Positions 54,807-64,000 of a stretch of 64,000 nt of DNA are shown one piece after another. The translations under genes and the position numbers were made by a program. Source of the DNA: Nansenia antarctica (taxonomy: Eukaryota > Chordata > Actinopteri > Argentiniformes > Microstomatidae). The DNA lies in assembly GCA_963989245.1 (NCBI GenBank), contig OZ022341.1, positions 69,256,764-69,320,763 on the forward strand, given 5' to 3'. Numbering within the stretch: the stretch's first letter is position 1; every line of letters begins with the position of its first letter. Below the pieces are notes generated by a model. That model did no database searches. It was given only the letters and a program-made list of their open reading frames with translations, and was not told the origin of the DNA.

Positions 54807-54860
54807 ACACCCTGAATCTACATCCCATGGCAGGTCCAGAGAGAGACACACAAGGTATTC
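54467..54860. repeat. About 140-bp tandem repeat with CA and TC tracts
   Basis: Three copies of GACACACTGAATCTACATCC...GGCAGGTCCAGAGAGAGA (starting near 54,481, 54,625 and 54,805), separated by CTCTCTC...TTTCTTTTTCTC and CA tracts of different lengths. Confidence 0.85.
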
Positions 54861-55000
54861 TGTTCCCTCTGAGCGTAGCACAATGAGATTACACTCGTTC
54901 AGAGGAATGGGGAATTATGGGTAATATAGGAGCGCCTAATTAATTCCGGGCAGTTTTCCGGGCAGTTTTCCCAGGAGCGGCCCTGCGTACATGTCTGTGT
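54861..55000. other. Short unique spacer
   Basis: No gene seen; a GGGCAGTTTTCC word is doubled at 54,948-54,972. Confidence 0.4.
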
Positions 55001-55110
55001 GTGTGTGTGTGTGTGTGGTCCCTGAGTACAGGACTGTAGCTGTCTGCTCCCCTGGGATCTATCATGTCACTGACTGATGTAACCTCGCTGGCACAGATAG
55101 TGAAATGAAG

Positions 55111-55162
<52 letters not shown>

Positions 55163-55230
55163 GTGTGTGTGTTGGCACAGATAATGAAAAGAAGATGGCT
55201 AAGATCGTATAATGTGGAAATGATGTTAGA

Positions 55231-55266
<36 letters not shown>

Positions 55267-55326
55267 CAGTGTGTGTGTGTGTGTGTGTCAGTGTGTGTGT
55301 GTGTGTCAGTGTGTGTGTGTGTATCA

Positions 55327-55393
<67 letters not shown>

Positions 55394-55512
55394 AGCATGC
55401 GCATATGTGTCTGTCTATGTCAGTGTGTGTGTGTGTATTTCTGTGTGTGTGTCTGTGTGTCAGTGTTTGCACGTGTTTGTGTCTGTCAGCGTGTGTGTCT
55501 GTGTCTGTGTGA

Positions 55513-55549
<37 letters not shown>

Positions 55550-55700
55550 TGTGTGTGTGTGTGTGTGTGTGTCAATGTTTGTGTATGTGTGTGTGTGTTG
55601 GCACAGATAATGAAAAGAAGATGGCTAGATCGTCTAATGTGTAAATGATGTTAGAGCAGTGTGTGTGTGTGTGTGTGTGTGTGCGTGTGTGTGTCTGTGT
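55001..55700. repeat. (TG)n block with duplicated spacer
   Basis: Long TG/TGTC tracts. The unique spacer TTGGCACAGATAATGAAAAG...GATGTTAGAGCAG occurs at 55,171-55,235 and 55,598-55,660, with a diverged third copy at 55,089. Confidence 0.85.
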
Positions 55701-55934
55701 TTCTGTGCAAATGATGTTAGCACAGCCTGGAGACACATGCACATTCCCTACACACACCGAGCAGCATCTTTCTAGGGTATATAAGTGTATAATAGTAATA
55801 AACAGTATGTAATATATACAGTGTATATTAAGTTCTGTTCCAGTTCAGAAGGGGCGAGTTGTTGAGAGTTCTCGCAGCTCAACGGAATAATTTCATAGAC
55901 TGTTCTAATCCTGCACTTCAAAGGGATGGACTTT
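55701..55934. other. Intergenic, nothing recognised
   Basis: Unique sequence including a shortened echo of AAATGATGTTAGCACAG at 55,709. No ORF of interest. Confidence 0.4.
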
Positions 55935-56038
55935 TGTTTCTCTGTGTGTGTGCGTGTGTGTGTGTGTGCGTGTGTGATTCAGTGTGTGTGTCAGTGTGTG
56001 TGTCTGTCTGTGTGTCTGTCTGTCTGTCTGTCTGTCTG

Positions 56039-56111
<73 letters not shown>

Positions 56112-56222
56112 CTGTCTGTCAGTGTTTCTGTGTGTGTGTGTGTGCGTCTGTGCATGCGTCTGTCTGTATGTGTGTGTCTTTCTGTGTCTGTGCGTGCGCC
56201 TGCGTGAATACATGTGTGCGTC
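55935..56222. repeat. (TG)n/(TCTG)n microsatellite
   Basis: TG tract with TCTGTCTG tetranucleotide runs at 56,006-56,040 and 56,110-56,120. Confidence 0.9.
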
Positions 56223-56467
56223 TGTACCATACCCACGTGATTGCAACATAATATTTTTTTATGAAAACACTAATTTCCAGATCTGCCCTGTCTTTGATGT
56301 GTAAGAGCAGGGCATGTCTGTCCGCTCCCTGATAACGCTACGCTTGCTGATTAGCCTTCCCAGCATGCAGCTGTGATTACTAATCACTAGGCCTGGGACC
56401 ATCACGTCACTTAACATTGTTAATTGTAACGCACACACTCAGTGTGTGTGAGTGTGTGAGCGGGGAG

Positions 56468-56503
<36 letters not shown>

Positions 56504-56592
56504 GGGAGAGGGAGGGAGAGAGAGAGAGGGAGGGAGGGAGAGAGAGGGAGCGAAAGGGAGGGAGAGAGAGAGAGAGAGAAAGGGAGAGAGTC
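56468..56592. repeat. (GA)n tract
   Basis: GAGAGA with GGGAGGGAG interruptions. The 245 bp before it and the 345 bp after it show no supported feature. Confidence 0.85.
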
Positions 56593-56938
56593 ACCTGGTG
56601 ACTGGAAGCAAGAAAAGTGAGCTCCTGAGTTTTTTGCAGTTTTTTGCCTTGAATTATAGGATGTTTTGATCAGATCACAGAACGTCTAATTGCCCGTGGT
56701 TGACTAGCTACAGAGGCTGGTTCTGAGACGGTGGGACCTTTGAGGGTGACCAGGGACTCGTGGGGCCGTGATACAAATTTGAACCAAGAGGAGCTAAAGA
56801 CCTAAGTGCTAGTTTAACATTAGCTTGTTCAAAAAAGGCAACTGAGAACTCTGATGTCATAATGGAGGCCCAAGCCATTTTCAACCAAGAAGCATTTTTC
56901 AAATGTGAAGATGAGCTTATAATACTATATCTATATTA

Positions 56939-57891
56939 AGGCCAATGCACACGGCGTGCAATTTCTGTTGCACGGCAACATTCGATTTTGAAGTTTGAAT
57001 GGAAGTCTATGAGAAAATCGCATCCCAACGCACACGGACCCGATTTTAATCGCACGGCGAAAATTCGATTCCATTCATTTTGAATGGGACAAAGCACACG
57101 GCGTGCGAGTTTTGTCGCACTGTCAAATTTTGCAAATGTTGTAAAAGTTTGTGGTGCGACGGATTATTGCATCACAATGGGACAATTGGGAAAACTTCAA
57201 CTGGTCTATCTAAATTAATTGAGTCACTCATAACGGGGACAGAGACTGGAGCATACATTTTTGACTGTCTCCTTTTTTGAAAGAAGTTAAAGGCTGAAGG
57301 TCTGACCCAAAAGGTCTGATACAGTACCTATGATTATTTGAATGAGATGAATTTGTACTACTGTATATTTATGATGATTAATTGAGATGCATGATCAGTT
57401 GTGGAAGTTGAGTCCTAGGGCGAATAGCTAGATGTTGGACTGCCTCCGTCCTCCGAATCTATGTCTGCCTGATCATCGCCCATAATAATAAAGTGGCTTT
57501 TATAATACACCTTTCTGGCTGTGTGTTTTGTGCGCTCCCTCTCCTGGTATTTTACCAATACCCCTAAATCAGGGGACCCACATATTTTATCACAATATGT
57601 CCAGTTGTATCTTGTAGAAGTTGTGGAAGCAAGGCAAGCAATATTGGTAGAGCCTATTGTAATCAGCCTGCCTGGTCCGACTACGTAACAATTGAGAATG
57701 GAATGTTGAGGTGCAACAAAATCTCGCACGCCGTGTGCATTGGGATGCGATTTTTTATGATTTTCTCATAGACTTCAATGGTGTGAGTTGAAAATGGAAT
57801 TCTGCGGTGCAACAAAATTGCATCGCACGCCGTGTGCATTGCAATCGAATGTTGCCGTGCAACAGAAATTGCACGCCGTGTGCATTGGCCT
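56939..57891. mobile_element. PIF/Harbinger-type MITE with long perfect inverted ends
   Basis: AGGCCAATGCACACGGCGTG at the left and its exact complement at the right. The inverted match is perfect for about 49 bp, reaching ATTCGATT. It is flanked by TTA on both sides (56,936-56,938 and 57,892-57,894), the usual Harbinger target. Sub-terminal CACACGGCGTGCG words recur in both orientations. A 104-codon frame on the - strand (57,415-57,729) has no transposase motif. Confidence 0.85.
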
Positions 57892-58130
57892 TTAGACTTA
57901 CCCAAAGATTGTTTACAAACTGGGGAAGCTACACTGACACCTGGAAAACAGTGAACCAGAGTGAGTACTGCTTTATAACCTGGATACTAAAGGACAGCCT
58001 GCAACCTCAATAACCCTGAGGTGTGAAGAGGAACGGTGTGAAAGCCTTACTTGTACATCAACAATGGAAGCAAAACTTCATATTCCAGAGCTCCACATCC
58101 TCTCCACATGTGCAAATTCCTCTAGTCCTT

Positions 58131-58320
58131 CCCTGGGGTCGGTTGCACCACTTCTTACTAAGTACAAACTAACCCTAGTTATAGCGTAAGTATTTACTAA
58201 ATCAAGATTTAGTCACTACTAAACTTGAATGGGTTGCACCAAGCACACTAGTTATGAAGTAACTACTAAATATTTATACATACCCTTAGGGTGGTGTAAG
58301 TTATAACTAGTGTATATAAC
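58131..58320. mobile_element. Possible short MITE within LINE ORF1
   Basis: GGTCGGTTGCACCACTTCTT...AACTTGAATGGGTTGCACCA...TTAGGGTGGTGTAAGTTATA has the look of a small fish MITE, with doubled GGTTGCACCA. It separates two ORF1 segments. Exact ends and target duplication were not resolved. Confidence 0.4.
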
Positions 58321-58934
58321 ACCCAACCAGGACCACCTCCAAACCAAGAACTACAAATTAAAGCGCCCACTTCTCAATCAGACCCCATTACCGAACCTCA
58401 AAATCCCCAAATTATACTCCTCATAGACTCAAACGGGAGATATGTGGAAGAGCAAAAACTCTTCCCAAAACACAGAGTTCTAAAACTAAAGTGTCAGAAT
58501 ACCAGCCATGCAATGGAGCTGCTGAAAGTGGAGCACCTGGGGTCCCCCAGCCACATCATCATTCACACTGGCACAAACGACCTGAGGAAGCAGGGAGAAG
58601 AGGTGGCCAAGTCCATCAAAGGAGTGATAACCAAGGCCTCCTCCACATTCCCTCAGGCAAAGGTAGTCATCTCTACCCTGCTACCCAGGTGGGACTTCCA
58701 CCCAGCCTTCATCAAAAACATAAACGCTGAAATATCCAGAGAGTGTGCAATGAAGCAAAATGTATACTTGGCGGCCCACCCCACCCTGGACGAGTACAGT
58801 TTATATGACCAAGTGCACATCTTCAAGGCAACAGTCCCCATTTTTGCAAAGACCCTGGAGGACTAGACCGCAGACCGAACACATCCTACAGGAGCAACAG
58901 AGACCATCAGACCACCACCTCACACAGACCATCA

Positions 58935-59160
58935 TCTAGACGACCTGCTGCATCCAGAGAACACCCTGCTGCATCTAGAGGACACCCTGCTGCATCCAGA
59001 GGACAGACTGCTGCATCCAGAGAACACCCTGGTGCATCTAGAGGACACCCTGCTACATCTAGAGGACACCCTGCTGCATCTAGAGGACACCCTGCTACAT
59101 CTAGAGGACACCCTGCTACATCTAGAGGACAGCCTGCTGCACCCAGAGGTCTCCCGGCTG
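58935..59160. repeat. 21-bp coding minisatellite in LINE ORF1
   Basis: About eleven units of CTGCTGCATCTAGAGGACAC(C). In the ORF1 frame they spell PAASRGH or close variants (REH, RGQ), i.e. an RG-rich 7-residue repeat. Confidence 0.85.
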
Positions 59161-59366
59161 CACCAAATAGACACCCTGCTGCACCCCAGGCCAGGCCCAC
59201 CCCGCCCCTGCCATCCCCATACCACACATATGCGCAGGCTGTGAACAGAGGAAGCCCAAAACCTACACCTAGCAGAGCCCCAACCTACGACCTGAGCATA
59301 CACCAGATGCTCAGTGAGCTCTATGCAGTCATGGTCCGGGACTAAAACCATTCGAACAAAAACAAC

Positions 59367-60016
59367 ATGGAATACAAATCTTTAACAATTTCATCCTGGA
59401 ACATTCAAGGTCTGAGGTCGACTGCCTTTGGCATTAAGAGCAGAAACCCAGACTTCACAAAATACATTTCAAACACAGACATAATTATCCTACAGGAGAC
59501 ATGGTATAGAGGAGATGGTCCCACTGGCTGTCCCGCCAACTATAGAGAGCTGGTAGTACCATCCACCAAGCTACCTGGGATCAGACAGGGACGAGACTCA
59601 ATAAGTATCCTAATATGGCACAAATTAGAACTCTCTCACTCCATCACGCCAATCAAAACAGGAGCTTTCTACATGGCTAGAAATAAATAAGGAACTTACC
59701 TCAACCGAGAAAAATATCCTCCTGTGTGCTACATTCATCCCCCCAATTGAATCCCCATATTTTAAAGATGACATGTTCTCCATCCTATAGGAGGAAATTA
59801 ACCATTTCCAGTCCTGTGGTCACATTGTAGTCTGTGGAGACCTCAACGCCAGGACAGGACGAGAACCTGACACTCTCAGCACACAGGGTGACAAACACCT
59901 ACCAGGAGGTGGTAATATCCCCTCCCCAATATGCCCCCCCAGACACAGCTACGACAAGGCAACAAACAAACATGGGTCACAACTCCTACAGCTCTGTCGT
60001 TCACTGGGACTGTACA
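59367..60016 (+). pseudogene. LINE ORF2, 5' part: AP-type endonuclease
   Basis: Starts at ATG with SSWNIQGLRS (the N residue of the EEP fold) and ILQETW (catalytic E). A frameshift near 59,670 and a TAG near 59,790 break it, but the restored frame continues to HIVVCGDLNAR (the D-x-N motif). It ends at the transposon insertion. The next block, with SDH, is on the far side. Confidence 0.7.
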
Positions 60017-60117
60017 TACCGTTTTTTCCGGACTATAAGTCGCGTTTTTTTTCATACTTTGGCTGGTCCTGCGACTTATAGTCAGGTGCGACTTATATAT
60101 CAATAATTCATACTGAC

Positions 60118-60480
60118 TACCGAACTACCCACTGTACATACTTTGTGTTTTGTCCCCCGCCCCCACCTGTGGTGTATGTCCCCACCTGTCCTACCCGCTG
60201 TACATACCTGATGTTTTGTTGTATTGTTCTTCCCATGATGGATGTATTTTTATCTTGTAGATAGTAATAGTTATTTGTCTGTATTATCTTGTAGATAGTA
60301 CTAGTTTGTTTTGTCGGTCTTACATGTAACGATGAATTGAGAATCAAGGACCCCAATTGAAATAAGCCAGTGGCTTTCTTGGGTTTTTATCCTGTTAGTT
60401 GACCTTGTATGTAATATGTACTTTCATGTACCTACTTCTGCAAATCTTCTAATAAAGTTTTCAATCAATCAATCAATCAA
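60118..60480 (+). mobile_element. LINE 3' tail nested in the Tigger element
   Basis: A 363-bp insert ending AATAAAGTTTTCAATCAATC with a (TCAA)n tail, bounded by the direct repeat ACTGAC (60,112-60,117 and 60,481-60,486). It is oriented + and non-coding. Confidence 0.75.
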
Positions 60481-60590
60481 ACTGACATGAACCAAGGAGT
60501 AAACATTACCGTCTACAACCATGAGAGGGCGCTCTAGGCTTGTGACAACGAGTAGGCCTACCACTGAAAAAACTATAAAAATGTATGTTA

Positions 60591-61269
60591 AGGCGGCTAC
60601 AGACTAGACGACTTTTCAAGTTGTAACATCGCTGAGCCTCTCACAATAAACGAACGTCGTGCTGGTGTCCGCGTCGCAGCGGCGCGCAGACTGTGCAGCA
60701 CAGCGCAGACTACAGGATGTGGCAACGATGGGGGCTCACAGACTACAAGATTCTTCACTTGGTCAGGACGATTCGCCAAGCTGTAGTGTCGCGATATCAG
60801 CACATGATGACGAGACGTTGACAGCTGTCAAAAAAAGATGGAGCTCATTTCTACTAGAAAATAGCCATATTACTATATGTAATATATACATATATATACA
60901 TATATGGCTATTTATATAATAGGCTATTTACTATTATATAAATAGCCATTTCTACTTTCACGCCTCCTCCGCGCTGTATTTCCTCGACCTCTCATTGGCT
61001 GTGCTGTCCACACGGGTCGTTGCCCATGTCAGACTAGCAGATTGTGCGCCGATAAAATGAAACATGTTTGAAAAGATCTGGAGCCCTGCGACAGCTCTCC
61101 GACTGGATCGGCGGTCCTCCGATTGCGTCTCTGAGCCTGTCACATTAAACGAGCGTCGGAGACGGCGCGTCCCCGAGTTTGCAACGACGGAAGGATTTGG
61201 TCTCTGACCGCAAGAAACTGGTCGGCGACAGCTAAATCGGGGTTAAAATCGTCTAGTGTGTACTCAGCT
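60591..61269. mobile_element. Harbinger-like MITE nested in the Tigger element
   Basis: AGGCGGCTACAGACTAGACGA at the left matches, in reverse complement, the right end TCGTCTAGTGTGTACTCAGCT. TTA lies on both sides (60,588-60,590 and 61,270-61,272). The interior carries an AT-rich palindromic run AAATAGCCATA...TATGGCTATTT (about 60,859-60,945). It lies just upstream of the transposase gene. Confidence 0.7.
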
Positions 61270-61294
61270 TTAGACAACTGATGACACAAACAAA

Positions 61295-62567
61295 ATGCAG
61301 TCAAAAAGAAAATCCTATTCTGCAGATTACAAACTGCAACTTGTATGCAAAATATGCAGCCGAAAACGGTAATCGAGCAACAGAAAGAAAGTTTGAAGTG
61401 AGTGAGAAACTTGTGAGGGACTGGCGAAAAGCAGAGGTTACTCTCACTGCCATGAAGAAAACGAAGAAAGCTAATCGCGGGCTGAAAGCAAGATGGCCAG
61501 AGCTGGAGGAACGAGTCCACAGATGGGTGCTAGAACAACGTGCTGCCGGGAGAGGCTTGTCAACGGTACAGTTACGTCTCCACGCCCTGGCAGTGGCCAA
61601 GGAGATGGATATAAACAACTTTGCAGGCGGGCCTTCTTGGTGTTACCGCTTCATGCAACGTAACCGCCTCTCTATCAGAGCGTGGACAACGGTGTGTCAG
61701 AAACTGCCGGCAGACTTCCAAGCCAAGATCGACAGTTTCCGTGAGTTCGTAAAAGAGCAGGTAACTGAACACAACGTGTCACCGGATCACATTATTAACA
61801 TGGACGAGGTCCCCCTCACGTTTGACATCCCCATGGGCCGAAGTGTCGCAGAGAAAGGGGTGAAAAGTGTCAATATCGTGACAACTGGTCATGAAAAATC
61901 ACACTTCACAGTGATGCTGGCATGTTGTGGAGATGGATCGAAATTGCCACCGATGGTCATTTTCAAACGGAAAACCATGCCAAAAGAGGAATTCTCCCCC
62001 ACAATTGTCGTGGCCGTGAATGAGAAAGGGTGGATGGATCAATACATGATGAACGTTTGGCTTACAAAGTGCTACACTAAGCGTCCTGATGGTTTCTTTA
62101 AAACACGCAAAGCCCTGCTTGTGATGGACAGTATGCGAGCGCACATAACGCCACAGTTCAAAGATAAAATAAAAGCTTGCAACTCCATACCTGCCATCAT
62201 TCCTGGAGGTTTAACCAAAGTACTCCAGCCACTCGACATCTCAGTGAACCGGAGCTTTAAGGCAGTCTTGCGTTGCCTGTGGGAGGAGTGGATGGTGGAT
62301 GGAGAGCACAGCTTCACGGCAACTGGAAGGATGCGCCATGCAACTTTCCAGCAAGTCCTTGGATGGATCGACAAAGCATGGACTTCAATGACAACCGGAA
62401 CCATCCTGTCGGGATTCAGAAAGGCCGGAATAACTGGAACTGATGCTGAGTCTGACGACAGCCCTGCAGAAGAGGAGACGGCGCTTCATCTTCCTCCGGA
62501 GTTGGCAGAGTTGTTCAGAAGCGACACAGAGGATGACGAATTCAATGGATTCAGTGATGTGGAATGA
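61295..62567 (+). pseudogene. pogo/Tigger transposase, frameshifted near the N terminus
   Basis: Would cut and paste the element at TA sites. The natural start is ATG 61,295 (MQSKRKSYSADYKLQLV, start of a helix-turn-helix), but about one base too many near 61,346 shifts the frame. The downstream frame (open from 61,281) then runs to 62,567. It has a second DNA-binding part of CENP-B type (WPELEERVHRWVLEQRAAG, SWCYRFMQRNRLS) and a DDE_1 catalytic core with D in INMDEVPLTF, D in ALLVMDSMRAH and D in LQPLDISVNRSFK, i.e. a DDD triad. The acidic C terminus is intact. Apart from the single shift the protein is well preserved, so the insertion is fairly young. Confidence 0.8.
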
Positions 62568-62610
62568 GATCGGGAGAACTTGCTTGTTGGACTCGCTGGC
62601 TTGTTATGTC

Positions 62611-62990
62611 CGTTTAGCCTATTCAGCCTCCCAGGTAGGCCTATGTTCTTTATTAATGTGTTCATCTTTATTCATTAATGTGTTACGTTAACATACCGGA
62701 CACCTATTGAGCCTGTTGTTCTGTGTGCTATATATGTACGGTAGTTGAATAACTGTTGTGTTACGTTAACATACCGGACACATTACATTTTTGGGCATTT
62801 AGCATAGGCCTTATTCCATAGCAACTTTACAACCAATTTAGCCTATTCAGCCTCCCAGGTATGTTCTTTATTAACGTGTTAATAATTTTTTCATCAATGT
62901 GGTTTTATTCATCACATACCGGACACCGGTATTCAGCGGCATTCAGCCTGAGCCTGTTGTTCTGTGTGCTATTGTGTCATTGAATAACTG
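62611..62990. repeat. Tandem duplication in the transposon 3' region
   Basis: TTTAGCCTATTCAGCCTCCC...GTTCTTTATTAA and the GCCTGTTGTTCTGTGTGCTA context occur twice, about 225 bp apart. ACATACCGGACAC is present three times. Non-coding. Confidence 0.8.
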
Positions 62991-63132
62991 AATGTTTTTG
63001 AGAAATACATTTCTAAATAAATGCGACTTATAGTCCAGTGCGACTTATATGTGTTTTTTTCCTCTTCATGACCCATTTTTTGACTGTTGCGACTTATACT
63101 CGGGAGCGACTTATAGTCCGGAAAATACGGTA

Positions 63133-64000
63133 GTCAACGGTAGGCTTCGAGGAGACTCCTATGGTAGGTACACCTACAGCTCATCTCTGGGTAACAGTAC
63201 AGTAGATTACTTCATCACTGAACTTAGCCTGGTGTCTCTCAGAGCGTTCACAATCAGCCCATTAACACCCCTGTCAGACCACAGCAAAACCACAGTCTAC
63301 CTGAACAGTTCAACACCCAATCATGAAGTAGTAAAACCTTCCAAACTACACACTATTAAAAAATACTACAAATGGAAGGAAGGTAGTGTTGAAACATATC
63401 AAAACGCTATTAGACAACAACAAGTTCCATCACTATTAGACCAGTTCCTGAAAAAAACCTTTCAATACAACAGTGAAGGTGTAAACAAGGCAGTAGAAAA
63501 CCTTAATAATATATTTGACCTTTCAGCCTCCTTATCTGACCTAAAGGCCTCAAATAGAAAAGCCCCCAGAAATAATAACAATGACAAATGGTTCGACAAC
63601 GAGTGTCAAAGCCTCAGAAAGGAACTAAGGAACCTATCAAACCAGAAACATAGAGACCCAGACAACCAGAGCACACGTCTTCACTATAGTGAAACATTAA
63701 AACTGTATAAAAGTACATTAAAGAATTTTTTTTGGTTAGAAACCAGCTACACTCTATAGAGGAATCCATAAAAACAACAAATTCTGGGAAAAATGGAACA
63801 CTCTAAATAAACAAAAACATGAGGATCTACCCATCCAAAATGGAGATATATGGGTAAATCACTTCTCCAATCTCTTTGGTCCAATAGAGAGAAATAAACA
63901 GCAAAGACACATACAAGATAAACTACAAAGTTTAGAGTCAGCCATAAAAGACTACCAGAACCCGCTAGACTCTCCAATTACACTAAAGGAAGTACAGGAC
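63133..64000 (+). pseudogene. LINE ORF2 continued: end of endonuclease and linker
   Basis: VNGRLRGDSYGRYTYSSSLG and LSDHSKTTVYL complete the endonuclease (SDH motif). A linker with KWFDNECQSLRKELRNL follows. A slip in a T run at about 63,727-63,734 shifts the frame; the other frame continues (FWEKWNTLN, LFGPIE) to the window edge. No RT motif is reached here. Confidence 0.7.

Larger units (their letters stand above)
58064..59345 (+). pseudogene. LINE ORF1, SGNH-esterase type, interrupted
   Basis: An ATG-initiated start (58,064-58,128) is followed by a MITE-like insert (58,130-58,320). The frame then resumes with block I IILLIDSNG (58,409-58,440), IIIHTGTNDL and VVISTLLPR, the SGNH hydrolase signature found in ORF1 of several LINE clades. 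A one-base shift near 58,860 moves the frame. The other frame then gives R-G-H-P-rich repeats and a plausible C terminus (DLSIHQMLSELYAVM) ending at TAA 59,343-59,345, 21 nt before ORF2. The intact protein would bind RNA and membranes or lipids; this copy is broken. Confidence 0.65.
60019..63130 (+). mobile_element. pogo/Tigger-type DNA transposon
   Basis: The ends CCGTTTTTTCCGGACTATAA... and ...TTATAGTCCGGAAAATACGG are flanked by TA (60,017-60,018 and 63,131-63,132), the Tc1/mariner-superfamily target. Sub-terminal GCGACTTATA words are repeated at both ends. It is 3,112 bp including two nested insertions. Confidence 0.85.
57895..64000 (+). mobile_element. Two-ORF LINE, degenerate, split by a DNA transposon, runs off the window
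   Basis: ORF1 (esterase) and ORF2 (endonuclease, then start of the inter-domain region) are in LINE order. The segment 60,017-63,132 is a foreign insertion; removing it and one TA restores the LINE frame (LYI|VNGR). The left limit is approximate. The RT domain should lie beyond the window. Confidence 0.7.

Noticed and set aside
57415..57729. 104-codon minus-strand ORF in the Harbinger-type MITE as a Myb-like transposon protein
   Set aside because: No SANT/Myb tryptophan pattern or nuclease motif could be seen.

Overview
The window looks like a teleost fish genome. The signs are dense (CA)n/(GA)n microsatellites, tRNA-type SINEs, L2/Rex1-like LINE tails ending in (TAAA)n or (GAAT)n, piggyBac/hAT/PIF-Harbinger MITEs, a pogo/Tigger transposon, and a spliced host-type gene with short introns. 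There is nothing prokaryotic here. The species cannot be fixed from this sequence alone.

Region 1 (about 350-39,160) is a tandem array of seven closely similar units of about 5.5-6.8 kb. Each unit runs (CT)n/(CA)n microsatellite, 3' tail of an L2/CR1-type LINE, a small two-or-more-exon gene on the + strand, then, in units 1-6, a complete 3,726-bp non-LTR retrotransposon on the - strand. That retrotransposon has an N-terminal zinc finger, an RT with YMDD, a CCHC knuckle and a PD-(D/E)xK endonuclease, which is the HERO/R2-type architecture. Gene and retrotransposon are convergent. Unit 7 lacks the retrotransposon and shows the unoccupied target site, so the element ends can be read to the base. 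The small gene is unrecognised. Its striking feature is an in-frame, symmetric 138-nt internal exon present 0, 3, 2, 2, 3, 3 and 1 times in units 1-7, predicting products of 179, (broken), 265, 265, 311, 311 and 219 aa that differ in the number of 46-residue repeats. Unit 2 is broken by a lost splice acceptor and by an hAT-type MITE. Retrotransposon copy 3 is broken by a 386-bp deletion; the other five have full-length ORFs.

Region 2 (39,160-44,600) holds a tRNA-derived SINE, a Rex1/CR1-type LINE with an uninterrupted 987-aa endonuclease/RT ORF on the - strand, duplicated and inverted sequence at its 5' end, and MITE and L2 remnants.

Region 3 (44,600-57,000) is mostly simple and minisatellite sequence (GGA-rich, CCTT-rich, GA, TG). 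It also contains a 1.34-kb MITE with a nested MITE, a piggyBac-type MITE whose end has seeded a 30-31-bp minisatellite, and the 3' part of a LINE.

Region 4 (56,939-64,000) is a nested stack: a PIF/Harbinger MITE, then a degenerate two-ORF LINE (SGNH-esterase ORF1, endonuclease ORF2) split by a 3.1-kb pogo/Tigger element, which itself holds a LINE tail and another Harbinger-like MITE. Apart from the array gene, no host protein-coding gene was recognised.
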